From Moellerella sp963519845 (lineage in GTDB: Bacteria > Pseudomonadota > Gammaproteobacteria > Enterobacterales > Enterobacteriaceae): a DNA stretch of 64,000 nt. The stretch is from NCBI GenBank assembly GCA_963519845.1, contig CAUQNX010000012.1:73230-137229 (forward strand), in the 5' to 3' direction. A program made the position numbers and the translations under genes. The notes under the pieces were generated by a model. It did no database searches, had not been told where the DNA came from, and worked only from the letters and a program-made list of their open reading frames with translations. Positions 20,246 to 29,683 of this stretch are shown piece by piece. Position 1 is the stretch's first letter, and each line of letters opens with the position of its first letter.

Positions 20246-23200
20246 TTAAGATCTAATAGTATATTTAATATGAAAAACGATATCATTTAATGATTGAATA
20301 ATTAATTTTTGCGCTTCATCTTTATTCGTGCCACTAATATTAGGAAATCTCAGGGTTAAATTACCTCCTTTATCTTCTGAGGGCTTAGGTAATTTAATTC
20401 CGTCGAAAGGTAAATAGCGCGGATCATTAAAGTCCAACTGAAATAGACCGCTATCATTGATGCCATGAGAAAGCGCAATTTTATCTTGGCCGGCTGGCAA
20501 AACAGGGCCTGTTTCACTGTAGGATAATATCCCTTGAACATCTTGATAGGGGCCAATCAGTGCGGGTAGTGAGACGGCGATACTTTTTATTCGGCGCTTT
20601 GTCCCATAATTATCAGGATAATCCGCCACAATATTCAGTGCCGCCAAATTGATCACGCAATTCAATCCCTCTTCTTGCATCAATAATTTATAGGTTAATC
20701 CCGTACCGACAGGCGCGTCCCAACTTAGCGAGGTCGTACCTGCCATCAGTTTGCTAATCGCATCGTTGACGCCTTTAATCTCGACACCCCCGACATTAGG
20801 CTTAGTTTTCGCGCTACTGAGTAATTTTTCCAGCGATACAGTTCGATTGACTTCCAATGTTCTTATATTCCAATTTTGCCAAGCTGCTTCCAAACGGGCT
20901 AAATCCACCATCAGCGCCTCACCGCACAAGAGCCCACTATAGCTGGCTTGCCAAGCCGCAGGACGAATAAAATGGCTGGCAGTATCTGAAGATTCCCAGC
21001 GCCATGCTTCCTCAGCCTGTAAGCTGGCCGTCACAGTCAGATCATAGAGTTGCCAAAAGAGCGTCGATAATCGACTACGCATCCAACTAAATAGCCGTTG
21101 ATTAGTCAACTTACGCTGCAAAAACTGTAATTGATCATTAGATTGGCGCTGCTGAGTCAGCACATAATTTTGTTGCATTAGCGCCGCTTCACGCCGTTTT
21201 TTCAAGTTATCTTGCTGAATAGTCAACTGATTTAACTCATTTTCCGCACTATCCAGTTGCAGCTTATACTCCTCACGTCGACGACGATAGGCATCCGTTT
21301 CAGTCAATACACTAGCCGTGGTACTGAGGGCGAATGCCGCATTAGTGAGTTGTGTACCAATACCGTTAGCAATTCCCCCCCAACGCGAGCCCCCCGCCGC
21401 TAAACCAAAGAGATTTGGCGCAGAATCCAGTCCGCCGCCTAAAATATAAGATGCTCCTCCGGCAATTTGTAGTGCAGCGGCGCTAGTATTCAAAGCAAGA
21501 GCCGATTGCTCACTGCTGCTAATGTTTTCATTATACAAACGTGAGTAATAATCTCTGCGTAGCTGCGTATTTTCACTTTGAATACTCAGTGATTGTCGCA
21601 TCGCATCCAGCTCTGTTAGGGTTCGCTCTTGTATTTGCTGACTGATTTCGAACAGTTGGTTGGCCTGGTTTTGCAGCAGCTGATTCATCGCTTCGCCATC
21701 TTGCCGCTCCACAATATTTTGTAGCTTGCTACCAAAGCGGATCAACTGCTCTGCTAATTCTCGCGCTCGTATTAAAGCGGGCTGGAAACGTAATCTAACA
21801 GAAACACCAGATGGCAGCGCTTCCCCTCCACTTGTCACTGCCGTTACCGCCGAAAGTAGTGCTTGCGGATTTGCAGGTGGGGCATATAACAATAAATTGC
21901 GCGCTAACCCATCAATAGTGAGATTATGCCGCAGATTATAGAGCCGCTGCCGCAGCAATTGCCAATAACCACTTAGCTTTTCATTTTCCTGCGGACGGAA
22001 GCTAGTTAAGTCGGTCAGATCTTTCAATGCTGGATTATTCCAGCTACTCTCCGCTTGGTTGGCTGGCTCTTCTCCCAAAGCATCGAGTGCCTGTTGATAC
22101 CACATCTGCGCTTCCACTAGCGTATCCGGCTCTAACAAACGGTAAGCGCTATCAGCCTGCGCGATTAACAGATCTAAATAGCGCATAAAACTGGCCAGCT
22201 TATAGTGCATAGGATCAGTTTCAGCAATCAAATCGGGATCGCGAATATCACTCCCCAAAGAGTCCCAAGCATCATCATCTTGTAAGGGGAGTGTTGTCCA
22301 GTAGCGAACCTGTGTTCTTAAATTATAGGTATTATTTCGTTCTGGATAATTATTCCAGATCTCAGTTGTCAGGCCAATTAACGGATAACGCGGATCAGTA
22401 TCTGTTGGCTCGCTATGCGTATTGGCCCAACTGCTCATATCATTCGGCGAAGCATGGATAGCACAACCCACATCACTACCAGGAATAAGGCTACTTTGTG
22501 ACCCTGTGTAAGGCCATAGTTTAATCGTATCAATCGAATAGAGAGCACCAAGATCAACTTGTACCCAGCAATAATAGCGTCCCTGAATCACATCACCTTG
22601 ATTGATATTCACTCTATCGGTTCGATCGCCATTAATCAGATCTTTGATATTCAGTGGCGCGACTTGCAGCGGTGGACCATAAGTTAAAGCGGCCTGTCTA
22701 GCAACATTTTCTCCATTAACAAATGCCTCTAATTCACTGGTTAAAAAATAGGAGGTACTGCTTTTGCGTCTTAATAAAATATACCTAACTTTTGGCGCAG
22801 TGAGCGGCGGAATGCCCGCAAGATTAATAATATATTTAAGCCATTTACTCGCAATATTATAGGCACTCAACTGTTGTAGACGCTGGCTGATAAGTAGTGG
22901 CACATGGTAAAAAAGTTCCCAATAATAATCCCCAAAAGTCCCAGTGAATGCCAGCGGCTCAAGCGTTGGATTACGTACATAATATTTTTTAACTTGCTGA
23001 TTGGCACTAGAACTAAAATTAGCCCCCCAAAGGCCCGTGTTATCTTTAGTGAAATCCAGTGAAAAGATAGCGGAGGGTCTTAGTTGAACATAAATACTAA
23101 TTGTCTTTGCACTTTCGGCAACAGGCACATAACATTTGATAATAGTATCAGTAGTGCTACTCATTGCTCCTTGAGAAATAATCGGCCCAGTCCCTCCCCT

Positions 23201-26200
23201 TAGCTGTAAAAGATAGCTTTGTCTATTGGCTGCAGGAGAAAACACCAGATTAAGATAGAAACCATCCGCAATCGCTGGATCTATTTGTTGTTGCGTTTCA
23301 GGCGTGAATATTTGTTTGATCCCCCTTGCCGCCATATCCCGTAAACGAGAGGGAAAATCACTGCTTAAACTTGCGCTGTAGAGCGACCAGTTAAAAAATT
23401 TCTTTTTATAAATTGAAGTAATAGCTATGGGTACAGAGGCACCATTATTTGGGGTCGCCACAAAGCTATAATCTTCACCATAGGTATCCATAATGGATTT
23501 TAAATTCGCCAAGGCGGTGTCTAAATAACTGGAACTGCAAGGCGTATTAGTGGCACTGCTGTTGGTAAAATAACCATTGATTTTATCTTTGGTTAAATTG
23601 ACGTTTTGATCCGCCGTATTTAAGATCAGCAGAATTGATTTGCGCGAAGTCTCTTCAGTACAAAATAGACTTAATTGATTGAGTGACGCTTTAGTGTTAA
23701 ACGCAGTTTGCACCAGCCCCGTTAAAGCTAATTGACTTTCCGCAGGCATCGACCAGCTTCCATCATAGCGTCGATAAGCCACTTTTAAGGTGCAATCTGC
23801 GACAGCAACATCAACCCCACTGGCGTTACGCGTAGTTTTATCTTGCCGCTCTAGCCATAGCAAATGCAATCGACTGTTATACACCAGAGGTTTAATCAGA
23901 TTACCGGTCAAATTTATCGGTAGATCTATCTTCTCCCACCCAGTCCAAGCTTGCGATGGAATAGTGCCCGCAACCACTTTACTATGATCGAGACTACGCC
24001 AGTACCAAGTGTATGGCGTTCCTTTACTACGGCCAATAAACCAAGTCGTTCCCTTATAGTTTTCCATTGTGTCATGGTAAGCGCCGATCACATCCAGCTC
24101 TGCCAGCTGTTCAAACTCAGTGAGATAACTTAAAAAAGCGTCATCGGCACTCTCTTCATTAAGTTGCCCGCTATCGAGTAAAGCTTGCAGATTTTTAAAG
24201 GCCTCACTACGGCGTAAACGCAAGGCAGGATCAATGGAGTTTTCGGGTTCATACAGTAAGCGAGCCAAGCCGGCCCATAGGCTGTAGCGCTTATTATAAG
24301 TATCCCAATCGGCAAAAAATTGACTATCTTTGGCGGCAGTCACGACATCGGGTTCATCGCCACTGAGACAACGAATAATATATTGCTGAACAGAGGCAAT
24401 CCCCCATGCCAAGCGACTAGTTTGTGTTTGCCCGCTGAGCAGAGGGTCTATTAATAAATAGCTAGCAAGGGCATTCAGATCCGCACTGGCTAATCGTGTT
24501 TTGACCGGAAGCGTATATTGATTATTGCTACTACTGAGATTAACCCAAGTGCCATGCTGAGCCCCCGCAATCTGCATCACACTGTTATAATCCGGCATTG
24601 TGGCCGCATTAACCCCCGCAGGTAGCGCATATTCAGGCAAAACTGATAGCGCATAATTTTGCACCCGAGTTGGGTTGCTAGTATAAAACTCCACTGTACT
24701 TATCTGGCTATAAGCCCGTTTTAAATCTACCAATACCCAGTAGCGACTATTTCCCACCGCAGCTCCAGATGCTGCTCTTGTTGACGTATTGCCGTCAATC
24801 AAGGCACTTTTAGGGGTATCCGGCCACCAAGAGTCGGTACTTGAGCTAACGGTTACCCCCGATTGTGTCGCCAAATTAATGCCATTAGACATAACTTTAA
24901 GTTCGGTAGCATCAAAATAATCTCTTCCAGGCGTAGGTTGACAATGGATTAAAATATAACGGATCGGCGCATTAAGCTGACATAAATAGCCACTAAGTGC
25001 CTGACTCAATTTCTCGGCTAATTGCTGTCTGATTTGCTCCGCTTGCGGCTCGTCTAATGTGGCGAGTAACTGTTCCGCAACACTTTTCCATGTAGCGTAG
25101 GGCGAATCGGCGCGTAATTGACGCAAAGAGGTTAAGTTCGACAGTGAAAACCCGCTTCTTTGACTTAATTCATAATTTTTTAAGATAGTCACCAAGCTGC
25201 TAAATATCAGTAATGTAGCCGCGGGATCACTGGTTAGCTGACTTACTTCCACATTAAGATATAGTGCCAGATCGGAGACCTTGAGTGTGTTGTTGGCGAG
25301 CTTATTGATAAAAGCGGTTCCATTCACACCACAAGCCTCTGTCGCACTTTTAAAGTGTGCTAAATTTCTCAGTCGATCTAAGGTAAAGGATGCGCTATTA
25401 CCCCCCGTGACGATGGCAGGTTTTTGTGCCATCATTTCCACCATATCATCGGTCAATCCAAGATTATTCATAACTAACGCATGCTGGGCCAGACGATTAA
25501 GGTAGATCACCATTGGCGTTGATATCGGCGAGGTGATCGCCGCCAAAAATCGCTGACTATTGATATCACTCGCTAAGAGATCCGTATCTAACCAATCAAG
25601 TAGCGCCTTGGCCCGTCGAGGTGACGCCAGTTCCAGCGATGAACTAACTGCATCGATCAATCCTTTGTTCATCTCCTCATTGCTACCGCCAACATTACGC
25701 GCTACTTCCTGAATTAAACTGTTCATCGACGGGGTTGGCTGAGAAGAGTAGCTGATGGTGGTCATCAACACGAGATCATTAACCGTCAGGTCACGCACCT
25801 CTAACCACATGAGGATTTTCTTATAACTATCAAATCGTTGCCATGGGTTAGTTGGGTTCTCTATATTTTTAAGCAACTGGAGTTCTGCCAAAGAACAATC
25901 TAGCGCCCATGACAGTAGCCGCCAAGCATAAAGCGCTGAAATGGCAGCCACGCTATTGAGTGCTGTGGTTCCATCCCAACCACTCAATGATTGGATTAGC
26001 ACCATCTGATTATCATTGAGATCAAAAGCCTGCATCATAGCTTTACGCTGATCGGCTGCCGTCATCTGGAGCAAAGCAGTGGCATCTAGTCCATTAAACA
26101 AACGCTTAAACTGGCTAGCTGTGGTTTCAGTGTCATTCTCGGACAAAGGCAAACCACAGATCACACGAGCATCCTCTTCGATCTGTTGATAGAAATGAGT

Positions 26201-26695
26201 TAAACGCCAGATCTGGGCTTGACGGGCAATTTCATTGGCTGCCAAGCTATTTTTATCCGCTGGCGCAATACCAGCATAGAGTAGATTAGCAGTAGTTATA
26301 TCAGTCAATAAGTCAGGCTCATCGGGCAAGCTGGCTAATAGGCCGCGCAGCATTTCAAAAGGCTGATGAAATCCGCGACCACTGCTGGCGCTATAGGTAG
26401 ACATAGCTTCTAGCAAAGCATCATAGCTCGCAAAATTAGCATTGGTTTGGCAAAGATTGGCGAGAAGTTCATTGGAAAGAGTCAGCGTACTGACCGGCTT
26501 ATCCAAGTTATCCTGACTCAAGCGTAAATTTTGCAGATCAGGCCGCCGAGCTTGTAGCCCATAGAAATGGCCTGCGGGATGCAGCGCTTTTGCCTCTAAC
26601 CATAGCTTAGTCAAATAAGCCGCTGGGGAGAACATAGAGGCGACCGAGCCAGCGGCGACATGGTCCTTATCTCGTTGTGGGATATATTGGCTCAT
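20246..26695 (-). CDS. Tc toxin subunit A (TcA), first tandem copy, N-terminus encoded separately
   Basis: 2149 residues starting MSQYIPQRDKDHVAAG. Its ATG overlaps the stop of the upstream 103-residue ORF (TAATG), so translation is probably coupled. GGAAGGAC lies ahead of the ATG. Domains: helical shell, a discoidin-like module at ~577-690 (IRYILIHCQ, DATELKVM, YWVLVDLKRAYSQIS), neuraminidase-like shell, a second module at ~1300-1440 (VRYILLRRKS, TSELEAFVNG, CWVQVDLGALYSID), pore-forming helices (NISSSEQSALALNTSAAA, ~1715-1760), coiled coil, and TcB-binding domain (RYLPFDGIKL ... HIKYTIRS). It is ~110 residues longer than the downstream copy, mainly in the region before the second module. 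Role: host-cell binding and translocation channel of the ABC toxin. Confidence 0.94.
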   Translation of the reverse strand: MSQYIPQRDKDHVAAGSVASMFSPAAYLTKLWLEAKALHPAGHFYGLQARRPDLQNLRLSQDNLDKPVSTLTLSNELLANLCQTNANFASYDALLEAMSTYSASSGRGFHQPFEMLRGLLASLPDEPDLLTDITTANLLYAGIAPADKNSLAANEIARQAQIWRLTHFYQQIEEDARVICGLPLSENDTETTASQFKRLFNGLDATALLQMTAADQRKAMMQAFDLNDNQMVLIQSLSGWDGTTALNSVAAISALYAWRLLSWALDCSLAELQLLKNIENPTNPWQRFDSYKKILMWLEVRDLTVNDLVLMTTISYSSQPTPSMNSLIQEVARNVGGSNEEMNKGLIDAVSSSLELASPRRAKALLDWLDTDLLASDINSQRFLAAITSPISTPMVIYLNRLAQHALVMNNLGLTDDMVEMMAQKPAIVTGGNSASFTLDRLRNLAHFKSATEACGVNGTAFINKLANNTLKVSDLALYLNVEVSQLTSDPAATLLIFSSLVTILKNYELSQRSGFSLSNLTSLRQLRADSPYATWKSVAEQLLATLDEPQAEQIRQQLAEKLSQALSGYLCQLNAPIRYILIHCQPTPGRDYFDATELKVMSNGINLATQSGVTVSSSTDSWWPDTPKSALIDGNTSTRAASGAAVGNSRYWVLVDLKRAYSQISTVEFYTSNPTRVQNYALSVLPEYALPAGVNAATMPDYNSVMQIAGAQHGTWVNLSSSNNQYTLPVKTRLASADLNALASYLLIDPLLSGQTQTSRLAWGIASVQQYIIRCLSGDEPDVVTAAKDSQFFADWDTYNKRYSLWAGLARLLYEPENSIDPALRLRRSEAFKNLQALLDSGQLNEESADDAFLSYLTEFEQLAELDVIGAYHDTMENYKGTTWFIGRSKGTPYTWYWRSLDHSKVVAGTIPSQAWTGWEKIDLPINLTGNLIKPLVYNSRLHLLWLERQDKTTRNASGVDVAVADCTLKVAYRRYDGSWSMPAESQLALTGLVQTAFNTKASLNQLSLFCTEETSRKSILLILNTADQNVNLTKDKINGYFTNSSATNTPCSSSYLDTALANLKSIMDTYGEDYSFVATPNNGASVPIAITSIYKKKFFNWSLYSASLSSDFPSRLRDMAARGIKQIFTPETQQQIDPAIADGFYLNLVFSPAANRQSYLLQLRGGTGPIISQGAMSSTTDTIIKCYVPVAESAKTISIYVQLRPSAIFSLDFTKDNTGLWGANFSSSANQQVKKYYVRNPTLEPLAFTGTFGDYYWELFYHVPLLISQRLQQLSAYNIASKWLKYIINLAGIPPLTAPKVRYILLRRKSSTSYFLTSELEAFVNGENVARQAALTYGPPLQVAPLNIKDLINGDRTDRVNINQGDVIQGRYYCWVQVDLGALYSIDTIKLWPYTGSQSSLIPGSDVGCAIHASPNDMSSWANTHSEPTDTDPRYPLIGLTTEIWNNYPERNNTYNLRTQVRYWTTLPLQDDDAWDSLGSDIRDPDLIAETDPMHYKLASFMRYLDLLIAQADSAYRLLEPDTLVEAQMWYQQALDALGEEPANQAESSWNNPALKDLTDLTSFRPQENEKLSGYWQLLRQRLYNLRHNLTIDGLARNLLLYAPPANPQALLSAVTAVTSGGEALPSGVSVRLRFQPALIRARELAEQLIRFGSKLQNIVERQDGEAMNQLLQNQANQLFEISQQIQERTLTELDAMRQSLSIQSENTQLRRDYYSRLYNENISSSEQSALALNTSAAALQIAGGASYILGGGLDSAPNLFGLAAGGSRWGGIANGIGTQLTNAAFALSTTASVLTETDAYRRRREEYKLQLDSAENELNQLTIQQDNLKKRREAALMQQNYVLTQQRQSNDQLQFLQRKLTNQRLFSWMRSRLSTLFWQLYDLTVTASLQAEEAWRWESSDTASHFIRPAAWQASYSGLLCGEALMVDLARLEAAWQNWNIRTLEVNRTVSLEKLLSSAKTKPNVGGVEIKGVNDAISKLMAGTTSLSWDAPVGTGLTYKLLMQEEGLNCVINLAALNIVADYPDNYGTKRRIKSIAVSLPALIGPYQDVQGILSYSETGPVLPAGQDKIALSHGINDSGLFQLDFNDPRYLPFDGIKLPKPSEDKGGNLTLRFPNISGTNKDEAQKLIIQSLNDIVFHIKYTIRS

Positions 26696-27006
26696 TATTT
26701 TATTGTCCTTCCATGGCGATCAACGTCTGAGGTAGCATCAATCATCGACTTATTTGATGCAATCCCACTCATCAAGCTAATATTATTGGCAAGTTGAGGA
26801 TTACCACGCATAAATTCAGCCCGACGCACTGGTCGTGTTGAGGCATGGACGGCTTGTTGATATAAAAAATAACAATCCGTATAGCTCAATGTTTTTTCCG
26901 CACGACGTAAAAAACCATTAAATGAGAGACGGGAAATATCCTGTAAGTTCGCCATGCCAGGATCATTAATCATTTCAATGAGAGTAAGCACATTATCTTT
27001 TTCCAT
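26695..27006 (-). CDS. Separate TcA N-terminal fragment (103 aa), first gene of the Tc operon
   Basis: The 103 residues resemble the first ~95 residues of full-length TcA proteins such as TcdA1: DISRLSFNGFLRRAEKTLSY compares with DISHSSFNEFRQQVSEHLSW, and AEFMRGNPQLANNISLM with ARILKRANPQLQNAVHL. The next gene takes up the TcA sequence where this one stops, with a 1-base overlap (TAATG). So the usual single TcA polypeptide is split into a small N-terminal piece and a large piece. The ATG has AAAGG 9 nt upstream. It may assemble with one or both large TcA chains. Whether this is an old functional split or a recent nonsense change is open, but the good ribosome site of the next gene and the same start in both copies favour a stable split. 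Confidence 0.75.
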   Translation of the reverse strand: MEKDNVLTLIEMINDPGMANLQDISRLSFNGFLRRAEKTLSYTDCYFLYQQAVHASTRPVRRAEFMRGNPQLANNISLMSGIASNKSMIDATSDVDRHGRTIK

Positions 27007-27172
27007 AAATAATACCTTTATCTTAATAAAATAATTAGGAGATAAATTTAAATATAGGCTTCTATCAATGGGTCATAGCCTGATTATTTTTTATTATGTC
27101 CTGTCTATTTATTTTTAATAATAAAAAAGCCAATGACAATAAAGTCACTAGCCAGATAAATAGTTTAGAAAG

Positions 27173-27197
27173 TAAAAAACCCCGCCAAGGCGAGGTT
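27173..27197 (-). terminator. Intrinsic terminator between Q-like gene and Tc operon
   Basis: On the minus strand AACCTCGCC and GGCGGGGTT pair (one U-G) around a tight turn, followed by TTTTTT. It lies after the Q-type antiterminator stop (27291) and before the first Tc gene (27006), on the path of any read-through transcript. Confidence 0.8.
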
Positions 27198-27290
27198 AAT
27201 TTAATCTACAATGGTTAATCTATAAAATTACCATTCTTTGGATACACTAAGCTAAGTTTATGCAAAAATCAAGTCTATTTTTCATACAAT

Positions 27291-28070
27291 TCATTCGGTC
27301 ACTTTACTAAAAGCTTGCTCTGCAATAGCCTCTTCCACATAACACTTATCCACCAACTTCTGATAGAAAAGCTTCCAATTACGTGACCATGAAGATTGCG
27401 TTAATTCAGGAATGAGATGTTTAATAATATTAAAGGCCACCACTGATGGCATCCTCTTATAACCTCGCCCTGCACAATAAGGACAATTTTTCATTACCTC
27501 AATCCCTTGTTGCAGAGTCTGTTTTTTATCTACTATTTTGCCCCGTCCTTTACAACGACAACGATAAGTTGTTATTCCCTTTCCATTACAAGGCTGACAA
27601 ATTTTGCTAGACTTTTCATGATAAATATTCGGTTCTATACTTTGATTACTATTAAACGTTATTATTTCCCGAGCTTTCATCATAGCGTTTATATTATCAA
27701 TTAGCCCCTTACCACTACAGCTAGGACATATTCGAATCGTTCCTGCCGAACGCGCATAATCCTCAAAAGCCATTCGGGATAATAGCAATAAACAATGACC
27801 CAGCTTATTACCTGCCGCTTTCCTCACTAATTTCGGTGCTATTTTTAACGCATACAGAGTTAGTTCTTCTATAGTAGTGAACTTATCTTGCTCACTAATA
27901 TCGTTCTTAGCGAGAAAGGCTAGTAAACCAAACTTAGCTTGCCGTTCGATCATGCCCATTGCAGCCATAATATCTGAATTAGTCATTTTGCTTGGTGAAG
28001 TAGAATGAGTAAATTCATCCAGCGAAAAAGACTTTGGCGAGAAATTCCTGAGTATATTTTCAAATTTCAT
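27291..28070 (-). CDS. Lambdoid Q-type antitermination protein
   Basis: 259 residues from the ATG at 28070 (MKFENILRNFSPKSF), picked over an in-frame start at 28118 because AAAGG sits 8 nt upstream. The layout fits the Q antiterminators of the phage 82 type: an N-terminal helical part (SDIMAAMGM, AKFGLLAFL), then cysteine motifs of the CxxCxGxG kind (CPSCSGKG, CQPCNGKG, CRCKGRGKIVDKKQT, CPYCAGRGYKR) and a C-terminal helical part. Q proteins load on RNA polymerase paused near a late promoter and let it pass terminators. Here the gene is not in a phage late region: the next genes downstream, same strand, are the Tc toxin genes after one terminator. A role in toxin operon control is inferred. 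Confidence 0.85.
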   Translation of the reverse strand: MKFENILRNFSPKSFSLDEFTHSTSPSKMTNSDIMAAMGMIERQAKFGLLAFLAKNDISEQDKFTTIEELTLYALKIAPKLVRKAAGNKLGHCLLLLSRMAFEDYARSAGTIRICPSCSGKGLIDNINAMMKAREIITFNSNQSIEPNIYHEKSSKICQPCNGKGITTYRCRCKGRGKIVDKKQTLQQGIEVMKNCPYCAGRGYKRMPSVVAFNIIKHLIPELTQSSWSRNWKLFYQKLVDKCYVEEAIAEQAFSKVTE

Positions 28071-28603
28071 TACACTGCCTTTATATTTGCTTAAAGTAAA
28101 AGCACTATTATTCAGCATTACCGTTAAGATATTTATTACATCGATATAATTCTATCCTTCTCAATAGTTTGACTTAAATTATTTTTATTTACTGATGTCA
28201 TTTATTTAACGAATAGAAATATGCCAAGTAATAAACTCAAATGATAAACTTCTGCCACCCTTAATTCTTGTCACCAGTTTAGCGATAAGATAGATAAAGG
28301 TAGCCGCTCTATTTAAGGACTCTAGCCACAAAAAATAGTAGGCAAATATTAGTAATAAATTAAGACTCACTAGCAATTTAATGGGGTTTACATATTAAAT
28401 AAGTTTTATATAAATTCGTCGCTAGTGCTATTTAATTGCCAATATGGCCGCCCTTGCAGCCATTAAATCTTCTCTCTTTAGGAGTGTTCTGTTTTATCAC
28501 CAAGTAGTGGGTTATTACTATTGACGCCTATTTATTATCTGCGTAGCTTACTTCTAGTAGGTATAGTAATTTCAGGAATGTTAGACGATAGGAGATCGTA
28601 AAA
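28071..28603. other. Divergent regulatory region between Q-like gene and HTH gene
   Basis: 533 AT-rich bases separating two divergent genes, so it should hold both promoters. I see no clear operator or ORF. AGGAG near 28587-28591 serves the rightward gene. Confidence 0.5.
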
Positions 28604-29359
28604 ATGAATCTATATACAGCAAACTTATATTATCCATCACCTGTGGATGGTAATATTTACTCAATATATATGCATGATGACACTGGTGTTTTACAACCGA
28701 TTTTTATTGAGAAAAGTCCTTATGATGAACTTATTCACCCTTATTATCTCAAAAATATTTCGCCACTCCAACCACCGATAAAATGCCAAGCTGAGATCAA
28801 TATCCATAATGGTATCGCTAATTTATGTTATTACCAGCCACTGGCTAATGGCCAAGTTGATTTACTTTATTGTACCAGCCCCTTTAGCGATATAAATCTA
28901 CTTATCAATACGCATTTGGGTCAATATTTATTCTTAACACTCAATAAATCTAATAATAATTTAATTCTACTATCTGAGAAAATGGTTGAAAATAAATTCA
29001 TTCAAAAGAATCATCATCCTGTTCCAGCCAATATAGCCGCCTATCCGCAAGAGATAGATGATGTTTTTAGCGCAATAACTCGTGGGATATTAAAAAACTC
29101 AAAAATTGAGTACGATGAGTATGGATTTACACTTTCAGCCAATGATCATCAAGGAAATATCTATTACTTTGAAAAAAAACAACCTTACGAAAACTGTCAA
29201 ATTTCCTCATTGACTAATTATTCAAATTCTAAAAAAGATCGCCTTAAACGTGTGAAAGCGCTCAGGTTACAACATAGAACCCAACAGGAGATATCTGAAA
29301 TTCTCAACGTTTCTCAGAAAACCATTTCTAATGATCTAAAAGAGCTCAATATTAGCTAA
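28604..29359 (+). CDS. Protein with C-terminal helix-turn-helix, possible regulator
   Basis: 251 residues. The N-terminal ~200 residues are not recognised; they are rich in Tyr, Asn and Ile and have no membrane segment. The last ~45 residues are a clear helix-turn-helix: RLKRVKALRLQHRTQQEISE then ILNVSQKTISNDLKELN, of the DeoR/sigma-region-4-like type. ATG has AGGAG upstream. It is divergent from the Q-type antiterminator, so control of Q and hence the Tc operon is a reasonable guess but not shown. Confidence 0.6.
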   Translation: MNLYTANLYYPSPVDGNIYSIYMHDDTGVLQPIFIEKSPYDELIHPYYLKNISPLQPPIKCQAEINIHNGIANLCYYQPLANGQVDLLYCTSPFSDINLLINTHLGQYLFLTLNKSNNNLILLSEKMVENKFIQKNHHPVPANIAAYPQEIDDVFSAITRGILKNSKIEYDEYGFTLSANDHQGNIYYFEKKQPYENCQISSLTNYSNSKKDRLKRVKALRLQHRTQQEISEILNVSQKTISNDLKELNIS

Positions 29360-29683
29360 TTTCAATGCGATCTAAGAGTGATGGCTATGATAATTTAATC
29401 TAGTTTTATCCTATTTAATACTTATTATAGCCAAAATCCTACTGCGCTAGAAATTAAAAAGTAGAATGACATTATTAATAGAAGAGATAAAATATTAATA
29501 ACAAGACATTAAGTGGAATAAGCAGCGGTAAATATTATACATTTACATATTGTAATGATTTAATTGCCACTTTAGATAAATTATATATACGTTCCATCAG
29601 ACGACGACTATAATCAGCCACACTTTATCCGTTGTATGCAAAACACAACGGCCTCTGCTATTAAGTAAAAAGGCTTGATATTT
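29360..29683. other. Intergenic region with a small inverted repeat
   Basis: 324 bases. The only structure I see is CCGTTGT / ACAACGG (29629-29635 and 29645-29651), a 7-bp inverted repeat with a 9-nt loop in the probable leader of the next gene. It lacks a T-run, so it is not a terminator. Confidence 0.4.
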
